A stretch of 64,000 bases of DNA, from assembly GCA_020633555.1 (NCBI GenBank), contig JACKDL010000004.1, positions 124,001 to 188,000 of the forward strand, written 5' to 3'. Position numbers and translations under genes: made by a program. This document shows, in pieces, positions 19,661 through 29,500 of the stretch (its first letter is position 1; the number at the start of each line of letters is the position of its first letter). The notes under the pieces are model-generated. The model worked only from the letters and a program-made list of their open reading frames with translations, was not told where the DNA came from and did not search any database. This DNA comes from Myxococcales bacterium (GTDB lineage Bacteria; Myxococcota_A; Bradymonadia; UBA7976; UBA1532).

Positions 19661-20586
19661 CAGCCGGCGTCCCGCACCAGCCGCCCCTGCACCAGGTGCA
19701 GGGCCCGCCGCTTGTACCGCTGGATGATCTGGGGATCGTGCGTGGCCAGCAGCACCGTGGTGCCGCGGGCGTTGGCCTGGTTCAACAGGGCCATGATCTC
19801 GTGGGTGAGGGCCGGGTCCAGGTTCCCGGTGGGCTCGTCGGCCAGCAGGATGGGCGGCTCGTTCACCAGCGCGCGGGCGATGGCCACCCGCTGCTGCTCG
19901 CCGCCCGACAGCCGGTTGGGGGTGACCTGCAGCTTGTCGCCCAGGCCCACCTGCCGCAGCACCGTCGGCACCCGCTGCCGGATCTCGTGGGCCGAACGTC
20001 CCAGCACCTCGAGCGCAAAGGCCACGTTCTCGTAGACCGTGCGGTCCATCAGCAGGCGGAAGTCCTGGAACACCACGCCGATGTTGCGGCGCAACAAGGG
20101 CACGCTGCCCCGGCGCAGGTTGTGCACCGCGTGTCCCGCCACCAGGAGCTGGCCGGCGCTGGGCCGCTCGGCGGCGAAGATCAGCTTCAGCAGGGTGGTC
20201 TTGCCCGCGCCCGAGGGCCCGGTGATCAGCACGAACTCGCCCTTGTCGATGCGCAGGGTCAGATCGTCCAGGGCGCGGCCCTCGCGGGTGTAGCGCTTGG
20301 TGACGTGGAAGAGCTGCACCATGGGCGTGGCGGTGGTGCGCGGCCGGAGCAGGCGCGCCACGTCCAGCGGGGCACGGGGGGTGGGTACGGGCTCGTGGCC
20401 CCACGGGCCCAAGGGGGCATCGGCCTGGGGCGGCCCCTCGAAGGCGACCGCGTCGGCCCGTTCACTGTGCGAGCGTGGGGCCACTACAGGGGCGGCGGGC
20501 GGATCTGGCGGTGTCGTCAGCGCCCGCCGGGGTGCGGCCATGGGCGGCGCCGTCAGGTCGTCCACCTCGGACAGGTCCACGTCCAT
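19660..20586 (-). CDS. ftsE: Cell division ATP-binding protein FtsE with N-terminal extension
   Basis: The ATPase core from MVQLFHVTKRY (ATG 20322) is 220 residues, the usual FtsE size. It has Walker A GPSGAGKTT, signature LSGGEQQRVAIARAL and Walker B LLADEPTGNLD. The frame stays open upstream to ATG 20586, adding 88 residues that start acidic (MDVDLSEVDDL) and become Pro/Ala-rich. Neither ATG has a good ribosome site. I give the long form because codon use in most of the extension looks coding, but the short form is quite possible. In that case 20323-20695 would be a 373-base leader with no other gene. ATP hydrolysis drives FtsX. Confidence 0.88.
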   Translation of the reverse strand: MDVDLSEVDDLTAPPMAAPRRALTTPPDPPAAPVVAPRSHSERADAVAFEGPPQADAPLGPWGHEPVPTPRAPLDVARLLRPRTTATPMVQLFHVTKRYTREGRALDDLTLRIDKGEFVLITGPSGAGKTTLLKLIFAAERPSAGQLLVAGHAVHNLRRGSVPLLRRNIGVVFQDFRLLMDRTVYENVAFALEVLGRSAHEIRQRVPTVLRQVGLGDKLQVTPNRLSGGEQQRVAIARALVNEPPILLADEPTGNLDPALTHEIMALLNQANARGTTVLLATHDPQIIQRYKRRALHLVQGRLVRDAG

Positions 20587-20695
20587 CGGAACCGGCGGTG
20601 GGGTGGGGCGACTCAGGGGATCCTCGGGCGGCGTCCGTACGGGACTCGCATCCTAACTCGGCGGCGCGGGGCCGCCCAATTGGCGGCCTGCCAGA

Positions 20696-21220
20696 TCAGG
20701 CGTCGTCGAGCAGGTGGGCGATGAGCAGGGCGTCCAGGGGCGCGCCGGCGGCCAGGTCGCTGGGGAACTCCAACCGGCCCGGGGCCTCCTCTTCCACCGG
20801 GATCAGGTCCACCGAGTCGAGCATGTCCACGTCCTCGCTCGGCTCCTCCACCGCGGCGCCGGGCGGCGGCGTGTGGCCCGGCGCCCGCTCGGCCCCCGGC
20901 ACCTTGCCCTTGTTGCGGGCCAGGGGGATGTCCTTGAAGCGGTCGCTGCGGGGCCGGCGGCGGGCTGCCGCGTCGTGCGTGCCCGCCATCAGCTCTTCGT
21001 ACATCTGCTTGTGCTGCGCGCGCATGCGCTCGCGCACGGCCTCTTCGTCGGCGCGGCCGTCCTGCACCAGCTCGTCGTAGCTCGACTTGTGGGTGGCGAT
21101 GATGTTGCCGCCGATGAACAGGTGCGTGATCAGCACCGGGTTCTTCGGGCCCGAGTCCTCGGTCTGGATGTGGAAGGTCTTCCCGCGGTGGCGGACGTCC
21201 GTGTTCAAGCCGAGGATCAT
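20696..21220 (-). CDS. Conserved hypothetical protein (MILGLNTDVRH family)
   Basis: This 174-residue protein starts at an ATG overlapping the murI stop (ATGA). The N-terminal 60 residues look highly constrained: GLNTDVRHRGKTFHIQTED, then PVLITHLFIGGNIIATHKS and a YDELV helix. I recall this block as recurring in deltaproteobacterial proteins of unknown function. The rest is charged and low in complexity, with an acidic C-terminal third (EEPSEDVDMLDSVDLIPVEEE). No signal peptide or membrane segment is seen, so it is cytoplasmic. Function is unknown; position places it between cell-wall precursor and division genes. Confidence 0.78.
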   Translation of the reverse strand: MILGLNTDVRHRGKTFHIQTEDSGPKNPVLITHLFIGGNIIATHKSSYDELVQDGRADEEAVRERMRAQHKQMYEELMAGTHDAAARRRPRSDRFKDIPLARNKGKVPGAERAPGHTPPPGAAVEEPSEDVDMLDSVDLIPVEEEAPGRLEFPSDLAAGAPLDALLIAHLLDDA

Positions 21221-22062
21221 GAGCCGGTCACCACGTCGACGTGTTCGAGCACCAGGGGCGCCTCGCGATCCACCGCGCCCCCCCAGAACCGCGCGGCCAC
21301 CCGCTGCGAGGTGGAGGGCGCGTCGGTCACATAGAACCGATGCGCGCCGGCGGCCGCAAGGGGCGTCCGCAGCCCGGCGCGGTCCAGCAGGGCGGCGGCC
21401 TCGGCGGCTACGGCCTCGGCCGAGTCCACCAGGTTGACCGGCCGCCCCAGCACCTCCCGCGCCACGGCATCGATGACCCCGCGCAGCAGCGGGTAATGGG
21501 TGCAGCCCAGGATGATGGTGTCCACCGAGGTGTCTTTCAGCGGCGCCAGATACTCCCGGGCCACCAGGGTGGTCACCGGGTGATCCAGCCAGCCCTCTTC
21601 CACCAGCGGCACGAAGAGCGGGCACGCCACCTGGTGCACCGTGCGCTCGGGATCCAGCTCGTGGAGGGCGTGCAGGTAGGCGTCCGACCGCACCGTGGCC
21701 TGCGTGCCCAGCACGGCGATGGCGCCGCCGGCCGACCGCGCGAGGGCCGCCCGTGCGCCGGGCCGGATCACCCCCAGCACCGGCGTGGTGCTGCCCTCGG
21801 CCAGGCCGCCCAGGGCGTGGGCCGACACGGTGTTGCACGCCACCACCACCAGCTTCACGCCTTGCCGCAGCAGGAAGTCGGTGTTGGTGCGGGCGTAGCG
21901 CACCACGGTGGCGGGGGAGCGGTTGCCGTAGGGCACCCGGGCGGTGTCGCCCAGGTAGATCATGGCCTCTTGGGGCAGCGCGTTGGCCAGCGCGGCGGCG
22001 ACGGTCAGGCCGCCCAGGCCGCTGTCGAACACGCCGATGGCGCCTTCCAGATCGGGCCGCAC
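21217..22062 (-). CDS. murI: Glutamate racemase
   Basis: This 281-residue enzyme converts L-glutamate to D-glutamate for peptidoglycan. GTG 22062 is preceded by GGAGG. Visible hallmarks are IGVFDSGLGGLTV with Asp13, the first catalytic Cys in VVACNTVSAH (Cys76), and the second in ILGCTHYPLL (Cys187). Both proton-transfer cysteines are present, so it should be active. No cofactor is needed in this family. It is the second gene of the minus-strand run that continues to ftsEX and envC. Confidence 0.96.
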   Translation of the reverse strand: MRPDLEGAIGVFDSGLGGLTVAAALANALPQEAMIYLGDTARVPYGNRSPATVVRYARTNTDFLLRQGVKLVVVACNTVSAHALGGLAEGSTTPVLGVIRPGARAALARSAGGAIAVLGTQATVRSDAYLHALHELDPERTVHQVACPLFVPLVEEGWLDHPVTTLVAREYLAPLKDTSVDTIILGCTHYPLLRGVIDAVAREVLGRPVNLVDSAEAVAAEAAALLDRAGLRTPLAAAGAHRFYVTDAPSTSQRVAARFWGGAVDREAPLVLEHVDVVTGS

Positions 22063-22105
22063 GGGGCCTCCGAGGGGGGACGGGCGTGGGGAGGGCGGGC
22101 GGCGC

Positions 22106-24382
22106 TCAGCGGGAGTAGCCGACGCCCCACTTGCGCGAGAACTGGGCGTCGTCCAGGCCCTGGTGGGTCAGGCTCACCTCGATGACGCCGCTGTCCTCGG
22201 TGCCCAGGTTGCTGATGGGCCAGAAGAAGGGGCGGGCCCGGGGGCGCTCGAAGCCGGCGAAGCACCAGCTCCCCGTCAGGCTCTGGCGCAGCCGGCCGCT
22301 GGTGCTCATGTCGGTGGGCAGCGTCAGCTCCACCACGCCCAGGCCGCGGCCGCCCAGGCAGTTGCCGTTGTCATCGTGGAACCGGCCCATCAGGTAGAAC
22401 AGGCCGGGCGGCTCGGCGGTGAGCGCCAGGCCGGGGGCGCCGGGGGCGCCGCGGTTGCAGCCCTGGGGCCGGGGGCTGCCGGCCTCGGTGTAGATGGGGT
22501 CCATGCAGCCGGGGTCGTTGGCCACGCAGCACACCGACAGGGGGTTCTCCTCCAGCGCGGGGTGCAGGTTGCCCACCCAAAGCACCGTGGTGCTGGTCCA
22601 GATCTCGGTGTTGGCGTCCCAGTCCTCGTTGGGCTCGTCCCAGAAGCCGTTGCCGTTGGTGTCGCGGAACTCTTCGCTCACCCGGTCGCGGCTCGGCGCC
22701 TGCAGCGGCAGGTTCTCGGTCCAGGTGCCGTTGTCGTCCTCGTCGATGAACGGCTCGCCCAGATCCATGCCGGGCTCCAGCACGTCCAGGCCCGGATCCC
22801 AGATCTTGTCGCCGTCCATGTCGCGGAAGTCTTCCTCGCCGCGGGTGAAGGCCACCACCCGCACCAGGCCGTCGCGGGGGTTGAAGCCGGGCACCAGGAA
22901 GGGCCCCAGGTTGCCCTCGATGAGGGCCTCCTCCCAGGGATCGGGATCCACGTCGCGGGGGCCGGGGTGGCCGATGCGCATGACGGTCAGGGCGCCGCCC
23001 TCCTCGTCGACGGCGGCCTCCTGGGTGACCGTGCCGGCCTCGGTGAGGAAGAACACCCGGGTGCCCTCGGGCACGCGGCCGTTCACGCGGTCGGCGAGCT
23101 GCACGCGGCACTCGGTGCCCACCTCGTTGCCCACCAGGTAGCGGGCGCCCAGGCTGGGATCCGGATCATCGCGGGGGTCGTCGGGCACGTCGAGCAGCTC
23201 GCGGCGGCTGAAGGCCGGGATGACCTCGTGATCGCACAGGAGCTGCATGCCGCGGCCGCTGGGGATGCCGCCGCGGATCACGATGGCGCAGCTCGTGTCG
23301 GTGTCGGTCTGGTCGCGCCGGTAGGCGCGGGCGCGCACGGCGAAGGTGCCGGGGGTGCCGCCGGCGATCACGCGCACGGTGGCCACGCCGGCGTTGTTGG
23401 TCTTCGTGACGAAGGCCTCGTCCGCCAGGTCGGCCTGGTTCTCGGCGTCCAGCCCCATGGCCAGGGCCGCCGACCCCGTGAGGTTGGGCTCGGGGCGCAC
23501 CAGGATCCCGTTGGGCGGGTTGCCGCCGTTGGCGCCGGTGATCTCGAAGGCCACCGGGACGTCGGCCACGGGCTGCTCGGCCTCGACCACCTGGAACGTG
23601 ATGACCACGTTGTCGGGGAACCGGCCGCCCGAGCCGCGGATGCCCACCACCGGGCAGCTATCGTCCGTGGGCTGGTAGCGCACGGTCCACGCGCTCAGGG
23701 GCGCGGCGTCGGGCTGGCCCATGTCCTCGCCGCCGCCCATCTCGGTGCCCATCTCCACCTCGGGGCCCATCTCGGGCAGCGGCGTGCTGGCGTCCAGCAG
23801 CCCGCAGGCCCGCAGGAACTCGTCGCGGGGCACGCAGCGGATGGGGAAGTTGCGGATGGGGTTGATGGTGGCCATCAGGGGGCCGGTGCCGCCCGGCGAG
23901 TAGTCGGTGACGGTGGCCGTCAGGTTCACCGTGCCCAGCGAGGTGCAGAAGAACTGGTCGCGGGCGCTGCGGCCCAGGAACGACAGGTCCTCGCTGGTCT
24001 CGCCGTAGTTCACCAGGGGCTGACCCTCGGGGTCATCGGGGTTCACCCGGGTCTGACGGGACGAGATGAATCGCCCGCTGCCCTCGCTGTCGTCGGCCAG
24101 GCTGAGCACCACGGGGGTGCCGGCCACCATCTGGCGGGTGTCGGTGAAGGGATCGGTGCCCGTCACCACCACGTCCACCGCCTGCAGGGTGCCGTTCTGG
24201 ATGTCGCTGAGCGTGGTGATCGGCAGGATGTTCCGCCCACACGCGTTGCTGGCGACGATGGTCAGCGAGGGATCACCCTCGTCCGGCGTCTTGCTGTCCT
24301 CGGTGCAGCCGAACGCCAGGGCGACCGCTGCGAAAGGGATCAGGGCGTCGGTCCACCGACTCCACGGGCGTGGCAACTGCAT
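22106..24382 (-). CDS. Large lipoprotein with Ig-like and calcium-binding-like repeats
   Basis: ATG 24382 follows GGGAGG. The product is 758 residues with a lipobox ending ALAFGC. Most of it is beta-rich. One block resembles bacterial Ig-like (invasin/intimin) domains: PVADVPVAFEITGANGG, then TNNAGVATVRVIAGGTPGTF. A later stretch carries EF-hand-like loops, DMDGDKIWDPG, DEDDNGTWTEN and DTNGNGFWDEPNED. Several cysteines are present (SVCCVANDPGC). It should be a calcium-binding envelope lipoprotein on the outer membrane. No enzyme motif is seen. It starts a run leading into murI after a 43-base gap. Confidence 0.8.
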   Translation of the reverse strand: MQLPRPWSRWTDALIPFAAVALAFGCTEDSKTPDEGDPSLTIVASNACGRNILPITTLSDIQNGTLQAVDVVVTGTDPFTDTRQMVAGTPVVLSLADDSEGSGRFISSRQTRVNPDDPEGQPLVNYGETSEDLSFLGRSARDQFFCTSLGTVNLTATVTDYSPGGTGPLMATINPIRNFPIRCVPRDEFLRACGLLDASTPLPEMGPEVEMGTEMGGGEDMGQPDAAPLSAWTVRYQPTDDSCPVVGIRGSGGRFPDNVVITFQVVEAEQPVADVPVAFEITGANGGNPPNGILVRPEPNLTGSAALAMGLDAENQADLADEAFVTKTNNAGVATVRVIAGGTPGTFAVRARAYRRDQTDTDTSCAIVIRGGIPSGRGMQLLCDHEVIPAFSRRELLDVPDDPRDDPDPSLGARYLVGNEVGTECRVQLADRVNGRVPEGTRVFFLTEAGTVTQEAAVDEEGGALTVMRIGHPGPRDVDPDPWEEALIEGNLGPFLVPGFNPRDGLVRVVAFTRGEEDFRDMDGDKIWDPGLDVLEPGMDLGEPFIDEDDNGTWTENLPLQAPSRDRVSEEFRDTNGNGFWDEPNEDWDANTEIWTSTTVLWVGNLHPALEENPLSVCCVANDPGCMDPIYTEAGSPRPQGCNRGAPGAPGLALTAEPPGLFYLMGRFHDDNGNCLGGRGLGVVELTLPTDMSTSGRLRQSLTGSWCFAGFERPRARPFFWPISNLGTEDSGVIEVSLTHQGLDDAQFSRKWGVGYSR

Positions 24383-24514
24383 TCGGGCCTCCCGATCACG
24401 GGCCGAGCTCCAGCGAGAGTGGACCGGCCGAACCGTCGCAAGGCTAACGAGCGCCGAAGAAGGGTGTCAACAACGGTGGGCCATGGGATGACAGCGGCCG
24501 GGCGGGGGAAGGCG

Positions 24515-24600
24515 CGGGGTATGGTTCTGAAAATACTGTTATTCTGCGAGTTCCGCGCGGATGTGGAAAAATGAAGCAAGGATGAAAAAATTCATTCCTG
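24515..24600. other. AT-rich island in a 209-base intergenic gap
   Basis: Between the two minus-strand lipoprotein genes (24383-24591) base composition drops sharply: TTCTGAAAATACTGTTATTC and GGATGAAAAAATTCATTC stand out against the surrounding GC-rich DNA. It likely holds the promoter of the 758-residue lipoprotein gene and the end of the PKD lipoprotein transcript. I could not assign a good -35/-10 pair or a hairpin with a U-tract. Confidence 0.6.
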
Positions 24601-24987
24601 CTGTTGTTCCGGAGGCGCCGCGAACACGTTGACGTGGTCCGGCGCGGACGTGTCCAGCCCGTCCGACACCACCAACTCAAAGACGTACAGGCCCGGCACG
24701 GTGAGCTGAACGCGAGGCTCGCGCGCCGTGCGGGCCTCGCCCAGCAGCGTCAGCCCGCTGGGGGCGCGCAGCACCGCCCAGCGGTGCTCGACGGGATCGC
24801 CGTCGGGATCGAAGCTGCCCGTGCCGTCCAGCACCACCTCGCCCGGGGCGCCCTCCACGAGCTGAATGCGCTGGTCGAAGCCGGCCACCGCCACCGGCGG
24901 CGTGTTCACCGAGTCGTCCACGCATGCCGGCGCGGTGAGCGCGAGCGCGCCCATCGCGACTGTGCGGATTGGGATCGTCCTGAGCAA
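24592..24987 (-). CDS. Small PKD-domain lipoprotein
   Basis: TTG 24987 is chosen because AAGGAGG sits 7 bases upstream. The 131-residue product has a signal peptide with lipobox LTAPAC. The rest is one PKD/Ig-like domain: NTPPVAVAGFDQRIQLVEG, LDGTGSFDPDGDPVEHRW and VPGLYVFELVVSDG. These keep the classic GSFDPDGD and W-containing strands. It ends in a Gln/Glu tail. Such single-domain lipoproteins usually bind protein or glycan at the outer membrane. It is divergent from the FadL-type gene, with only 70 bases between starts. Confidence 0.85.
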   Translation of the reverse strand: MLRTIPIRTVAMGALALTAPACVDDSVNTPPVAVAGFDQRIQLVEGAPGEVVLDGTGSFDPDGDPVEHRWAVLRAPSGLTLLGEARTAREPRVQLTVPGLYVFELVVSDGLDTSAPDHVNVFAAPPEQQQE

Positions 24988-25057
24988 AACCCACCTCCTT
25001 GCCCGCCGGCGCGCCCTTCTTGCTAAGGTGCGCCCACCGCACCCCGGAGGATGAACG

Positions 25058-26506
25058 ATGGGCCGCAAGCTGGCGAGTGTCGCCGTCGCGTCCGGTCTCG
25101 CGTTGGGGCCGCTGGGCGCCGGCGCCAACGGCTTCGAGAACGAGTACCCCGACAACGGGGCCCGCGCCCTGGGCCGGGCCGGGGCCTTCGCGGCCCGGGC
25201 CGATGACCCCACGGCCATCTACTACAACCCCGCCGGGCTGGGCCGCCAGAAGGGCTTCTCGCTGCTGCTGTCCAGCAACGTGGTGAGCCTGACCCACGAG
25301 TTCGAGGCCGCCGACGACGTGGTCTCCCGCCGCAGCCGCGATCTCGGGGCCATCTCGCAGGAGCACCCCGCGTCCTTCGGGCCCATGTTCGCCGGCCACT
25401 TCGACATCGAGGGGCTGGACGACTTCGACTTCGGCTTCGGGGTCTATGGGCCGTCCAGCACCATGTTCAAGCAGTACCCCGACCAGATCCCGGTGAACGG
25501 GGTGGGCAGCGCCACCACGCCCGACGACAACATCGTCAACTGGCTGCGGCCCAACGGCATGCTGGTCGAGGCCCAGATGCTGCTGGCCTACCCCACGGTG
25601 TCGGTGGCCTACCAGGTGCTCGATGAGCTGCGCCTGGGCCTGTCGCTCCAGGCGGCCATCATGCAGGCCACGCTCACCCAGTCCTTCGGCCCGCCGGTGC
25701 CGGCGCTGGCCGAGCTGAGCTTCACCGACTGGTTCACCCCCACGGCCATCATCGGCGTGCACTACGCGCCCGTGCCCTGGCTCGAGATCGGGGCCAGCGT
25801 GCGCCCGGGCTTCCAGATCGAGGCGAAGGGCAAGGCGAAGATCGACACCTACCAGGGCACGGGCCCCAACGGCGAGGGGCCCTTCATCCCCACCGGCGAG
25901 CCCATCGAGCTGCTGGACGCCAACGGCCAGCCCGACGACGGCCTGGACTTCACCTACAACCACCCGCTGGTGGCCCGCGGCGCCGTGCGCTTCGTGCAGC
26001 CCACCTGGGATGTGGAGCTGGACTACGTGTTCCAGCAGAACAGCCGCCACGAGGCCTTCACGGTGGACTTCCACGCCGCCGAGGCGCTGGTGACGGCGGC
26101 CAACTTCCAGTCGCCGGTGCCGACGGTCACCGACGTGCGGAAGTACAAGGACACCCACGAGGTGCGCCTGGGCGGCGACTACCAGGTGCTGCCCGGGATC
26201 TTCGCGGTGCGGGCCGGCGGGGCCTACGCCACCGGGGCCAGCCCCACGAACTACACCAACCTGGACTTCCCGGCGCTGGACCGCTGGTCGGCCCACGCGG
26301 GCTTCGGCATCAACGCCCAGCGCATCGGCCTGGAGTTCGACATCGGCTACGCCTACGTAGGCATGGTGGAGCGCGAGGTCACCGACAGCCAGACCACGCT
26401 CATCGACATCACCAAGCCCAACGGCATCGGCGCGCCGGTGGGCAACGGCACCTTCTCGGGGCACTACCACATCTTCGGGGCCTCGGTCCTGTGGCACGTC
26501 TGGTAA
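25058..26506 (+). CDS. OmpP1/FadL/TodX-family outer membrane transport protein
   Basis: ATG 25058 has GGAGG seven bases upstream. The product has 482 residues with a signal peptide ending GLALGPLGAGA. The N-terminal region carries the family hatch motif: NGARALGRAGAFAARADDP followed by TAIYYNPAGLGRQKG. The remainder alternates in beta-barrel fashion and ends in the terminal aromatic strand ASVLWHVW. Members are passive channels for hydrophobic compounds such as long-chain fatty acids; the substrate here is not evident. It is divergent from the PKD lipoprotein and is followed by mfd after 49 bases. Confidence 0.92.
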   Translation: MGRKLASVAVASGLALGPLGAGANGFENEYPDNGARALGRAGAFAARADDPTAIYYNPAGLGRQKGFSLLLSSNVVSLTHEFEAADDVVSRRSRDLGAISQEHPASFGPMFAGHFDIEGLDDFDFGFGVYGPSSTMFKQYPDQIPVNGVGSATTPDDNIVNWLRPNGMLVEAQMLLAYPTVSVAYQVLDELRLGLSLQAAIMQATLTQSFGPPVPALAELSFTDWFTPTAIIGVHYAPVPWLEIGASVRPGFQIEAKGKAKIDTYQGTGPNGEGPFIPTGEPIELLDANGQPDDGLDFTYNHPLVARGAVRFVQPTWDVELDYVFQQNSRHEAFTVDFHAAEALVTAANFQSPVPTVTDVRKYKDTHEVRLGGDYQVLPGIFAVRAGGAYATGASPTNYTNLDFPALDRWSAHAGFGINAQRIGLEFDIGYAYVGMVEREVTDSQTTLIDITKPNGIGAPVGNGTFSGHYHIFGASVLWHVW

Positions 26507-26555
26507 GGTGCGCGCCCCGCGGCGCCCGGCGCCGCTCGCGAATCACTGAGAGCCG

Positions 26556-29500
26556 ATGCGCGCCGCCCTCGACGAGAAGTTCCCCCTCGACGCCCTGATC
26601 GACGCCCTCCAGGGGGCTCGGCCCACCGTGGATGTGCGTGGGGTCGAGCTGGATCTGTTGGCGTATCTGGCCGTGGCGGTGCAGGGCCGGTTGAGGCGGC
26701 CGGTGGTCCTGGTCACGCCGGGGGCCAGCGAGGCCCGGCGCCTGGCCGAGGATCTGCGGTTCTTCGCCGGCGACGAGGTGGCCGTCACCCGGGTGCCGGC
26801 GGTGGACGCCAACCCCTACGGCGAGCTCAGCCCCGATCGCGGCCAGGTCATGGAGCTGCTGGCCGCGCAGGCGGCGCTGGCCTGGGAGCAGGGCGGGCCC
26901 TTCGTGGTGATCGAGGCCGAGGCCCTGGCCCGGCGGGTCATCCCCCGCGACGTGCTGGTGGACTTCAGCTACCTGGTGGCGGCGGAGCAGGCCCTGGATC
27001 GCGACGCCTGCCTGCGGGCCCTGGCGGACGGCGGCTACCACGCGGTGAGCGCGGTGGAGGATCCCGGCACCTTTGCGGTGCGCGGCGGGATCCTGGACGT
27101 GTTCCCGCCCCACGCGAAGCGCCCCGTGCGGGTGGAGCTGTGGGGCGACGAGGTCGAGAGCCTGCGCTACTTCGATCCCAGCACCCAGCGCACCGTGGCC
27201 GACGCGGGCGAGACGCTCCTCCTCCCGCCCGTGCGCGAGGAGCTCATGGTCGGCGCCTTCCGCGACCGGGCCCGCAAGGGCATCCGCGACGCGGGCGCCG
27301 AGGTGGGCTTGCCCACCCGCAAGCTGCAGCCGCTGCTGGATGACCTGGACAACGGCATCCCGTTCATGGGGATCGAGGGCTTCCGCCCGGCCTTCTACGC
27401 GCGGCTGGCGCCGCTGACCGAGTACCTGCCCGCCGACGCGCTGGTGATGGTGCTCGATCCCATGGGCACCGGCGATCGGCTGCGGGGCCTGTGGGAGCGG
27501 CTGGCCAGCGGGCGCGAGGCCAACCTGGCCGCCGAGCTGCCCTGCCTGCCCCCCGAGCGGCACGCGCTGACCCCGCACGAGGCCATGCAGGCGCTGGGCA
27601 CCCGCCCCCAGGTGCGCGCCCACGTGCTCCAGATGAGCGACGAGCTGGGCGCCGTGGAGGGGCCCGCCCGCGCCATCGCCTTCGACGTGCCCGCCAACCG
27701 CGACCTGAGCCTGGTGCTGGCCCAGAGCCGCGGCGAGCGCGAGCCGCTCAAGCCCCTGGCCGAGGCCGTGCGCGGCTGGGCGGCCGACGGGGCCCGGGTG
27801 GTCATCTGCTGCCACCAGGAGACCCAGCTCGAGCGCCTGGAGCGGCTGCTGAAGGGCTACGGCGTGGCCGTGGAGCGGGCCAGCGAGGCGCCGCGCACCT
27901 ACCTGGCCCCGCCCAAGCCGGGCGAGCACGGCGCGGTGCTGGTGCGCGGGCAGGTCAGCGGGGGCTTCCGCCTGCTGTCCCGGGGCTTCGCCCTGGTCAC
28001 CGACGAGGAGATCTTCGGCCAGAAGGCGCCGCGCCGCCGGGCCCGCACTGCTGCCGACGTCAGCCCTTTCATTCAGAGCTTCCGGGAGCTCGAGCCGGGC
28101 GATCACGTGGTCCACGCCGATCACGGCATCGGGCAGTACGAGGGCCTGACCAAGCTGGCCGTGGCCGGCAAAGAGGCCGACTTCCTGGTCATCCGCTTCG
28201 CCGGCAAAGACAAGCTGTTCCTGCCGGTCTACAAGCTCGGGCGGCTGCAGAAGTACGCGGGCGGCGGCGCCAGCCCCAAGATCGACAAGCTGGGGGGCAC
28301 CGGCTGGCAGAAGGTGCGGGCCAAGGCCAGGGCGAGCGCCGAGGAGGACGCCTACGCCCTGCTCGAGCTGTACGCCCGCCGCGAGCTGGCCAAGGGCTAC
28401 GCCTTCTCGCGGCCCGACGACTACTACCGCAACTTCGAGGCCACCTTCCCCTACGAGGAGACGCCCGATCAGGCCCGCGCCATCGAGGAGGTGCTGCTGG
28501 ACATGGGCCGCGAGCGCCCCATGGATCGGCTGCTCTGCGGCGACGTGGGCTTCGGCAAGACCGAGGTGGCGCTGCGGGGCATCTTCAAGGCCATCGTGGA
28601 CGGCAAACAGGTGGCCATGCTGGTGCCCACCACCGTCCTGGCGTTGCAACACTACAAGACGGTGGCTGCGCGGCTGAAGGACTACCCGGTGCGGGTGGCC
28701 TTGCTCAGCCGCTTCGTCTCGAAGGACGAGCAGAAGCAGGTCATCCAGGAGATCAAGACGGGTCGGGTGGACGTGGTGGTGGGCACGCACCGCCTGCTCA
28801 GCAAGGACATCCAGTACAACGATCTGGGTCTGCTGATCCTGGACGAGGAGCACCGCTTCGGCGTGCGCCACAAGGAGCGCCTGAAGGAGGTCCGCGCCGA
28901 CATCGACGTGCTGTCGATGACCGCCACCCCCATCCCCCGGACGCTCCAGCTCAGCATGAGCGGGCTGCGGGATCTGTCGGTGATCACCACCCCGCCCAGC
29001 GACCGCCTGAGCGTGAAGACCTTCGTGTGCCGGGCCACCGATCAGGTGGTGCGCGACGCCATCCTGCGGGAGCTTGGCCGCGGCGGGCAGGTGTACTTCG
29101 TGCACAACCGCGTGCACAGCATCGAGAACCGCAAGGCCTGGCTGACCTCGCTGGTGCCCGAGGCGCGCATCGTGGTGGGCCACGGCCAGATGGACCCCAG
29201 CCAGCTCGAGAAGGTCATGGTCGACTTCACGGAGGGCCGCTACAACGTGCTGCTCTCCACCACGATCATCGAGTCGGGCATCGACATCCCCACAGCGAAC
29301 ACCATGCTGGTGGATCACGCCGATCACTACGGTCTGGCGCAGCTCTACCAGCTCCGCGGCCGGGTGGGGCGCGCCCGCGAGCGCGGCTACTGCTACCTGC
29401 TGGTGCCCAGCGAGGCCACGCTCACCAGCGAGGCCCGCAAGCGTCTGGCGGTGATCCAGAAGTTCACCGAGCTCGGCAGCGGCTTCGCGGTGGCCAGCCA

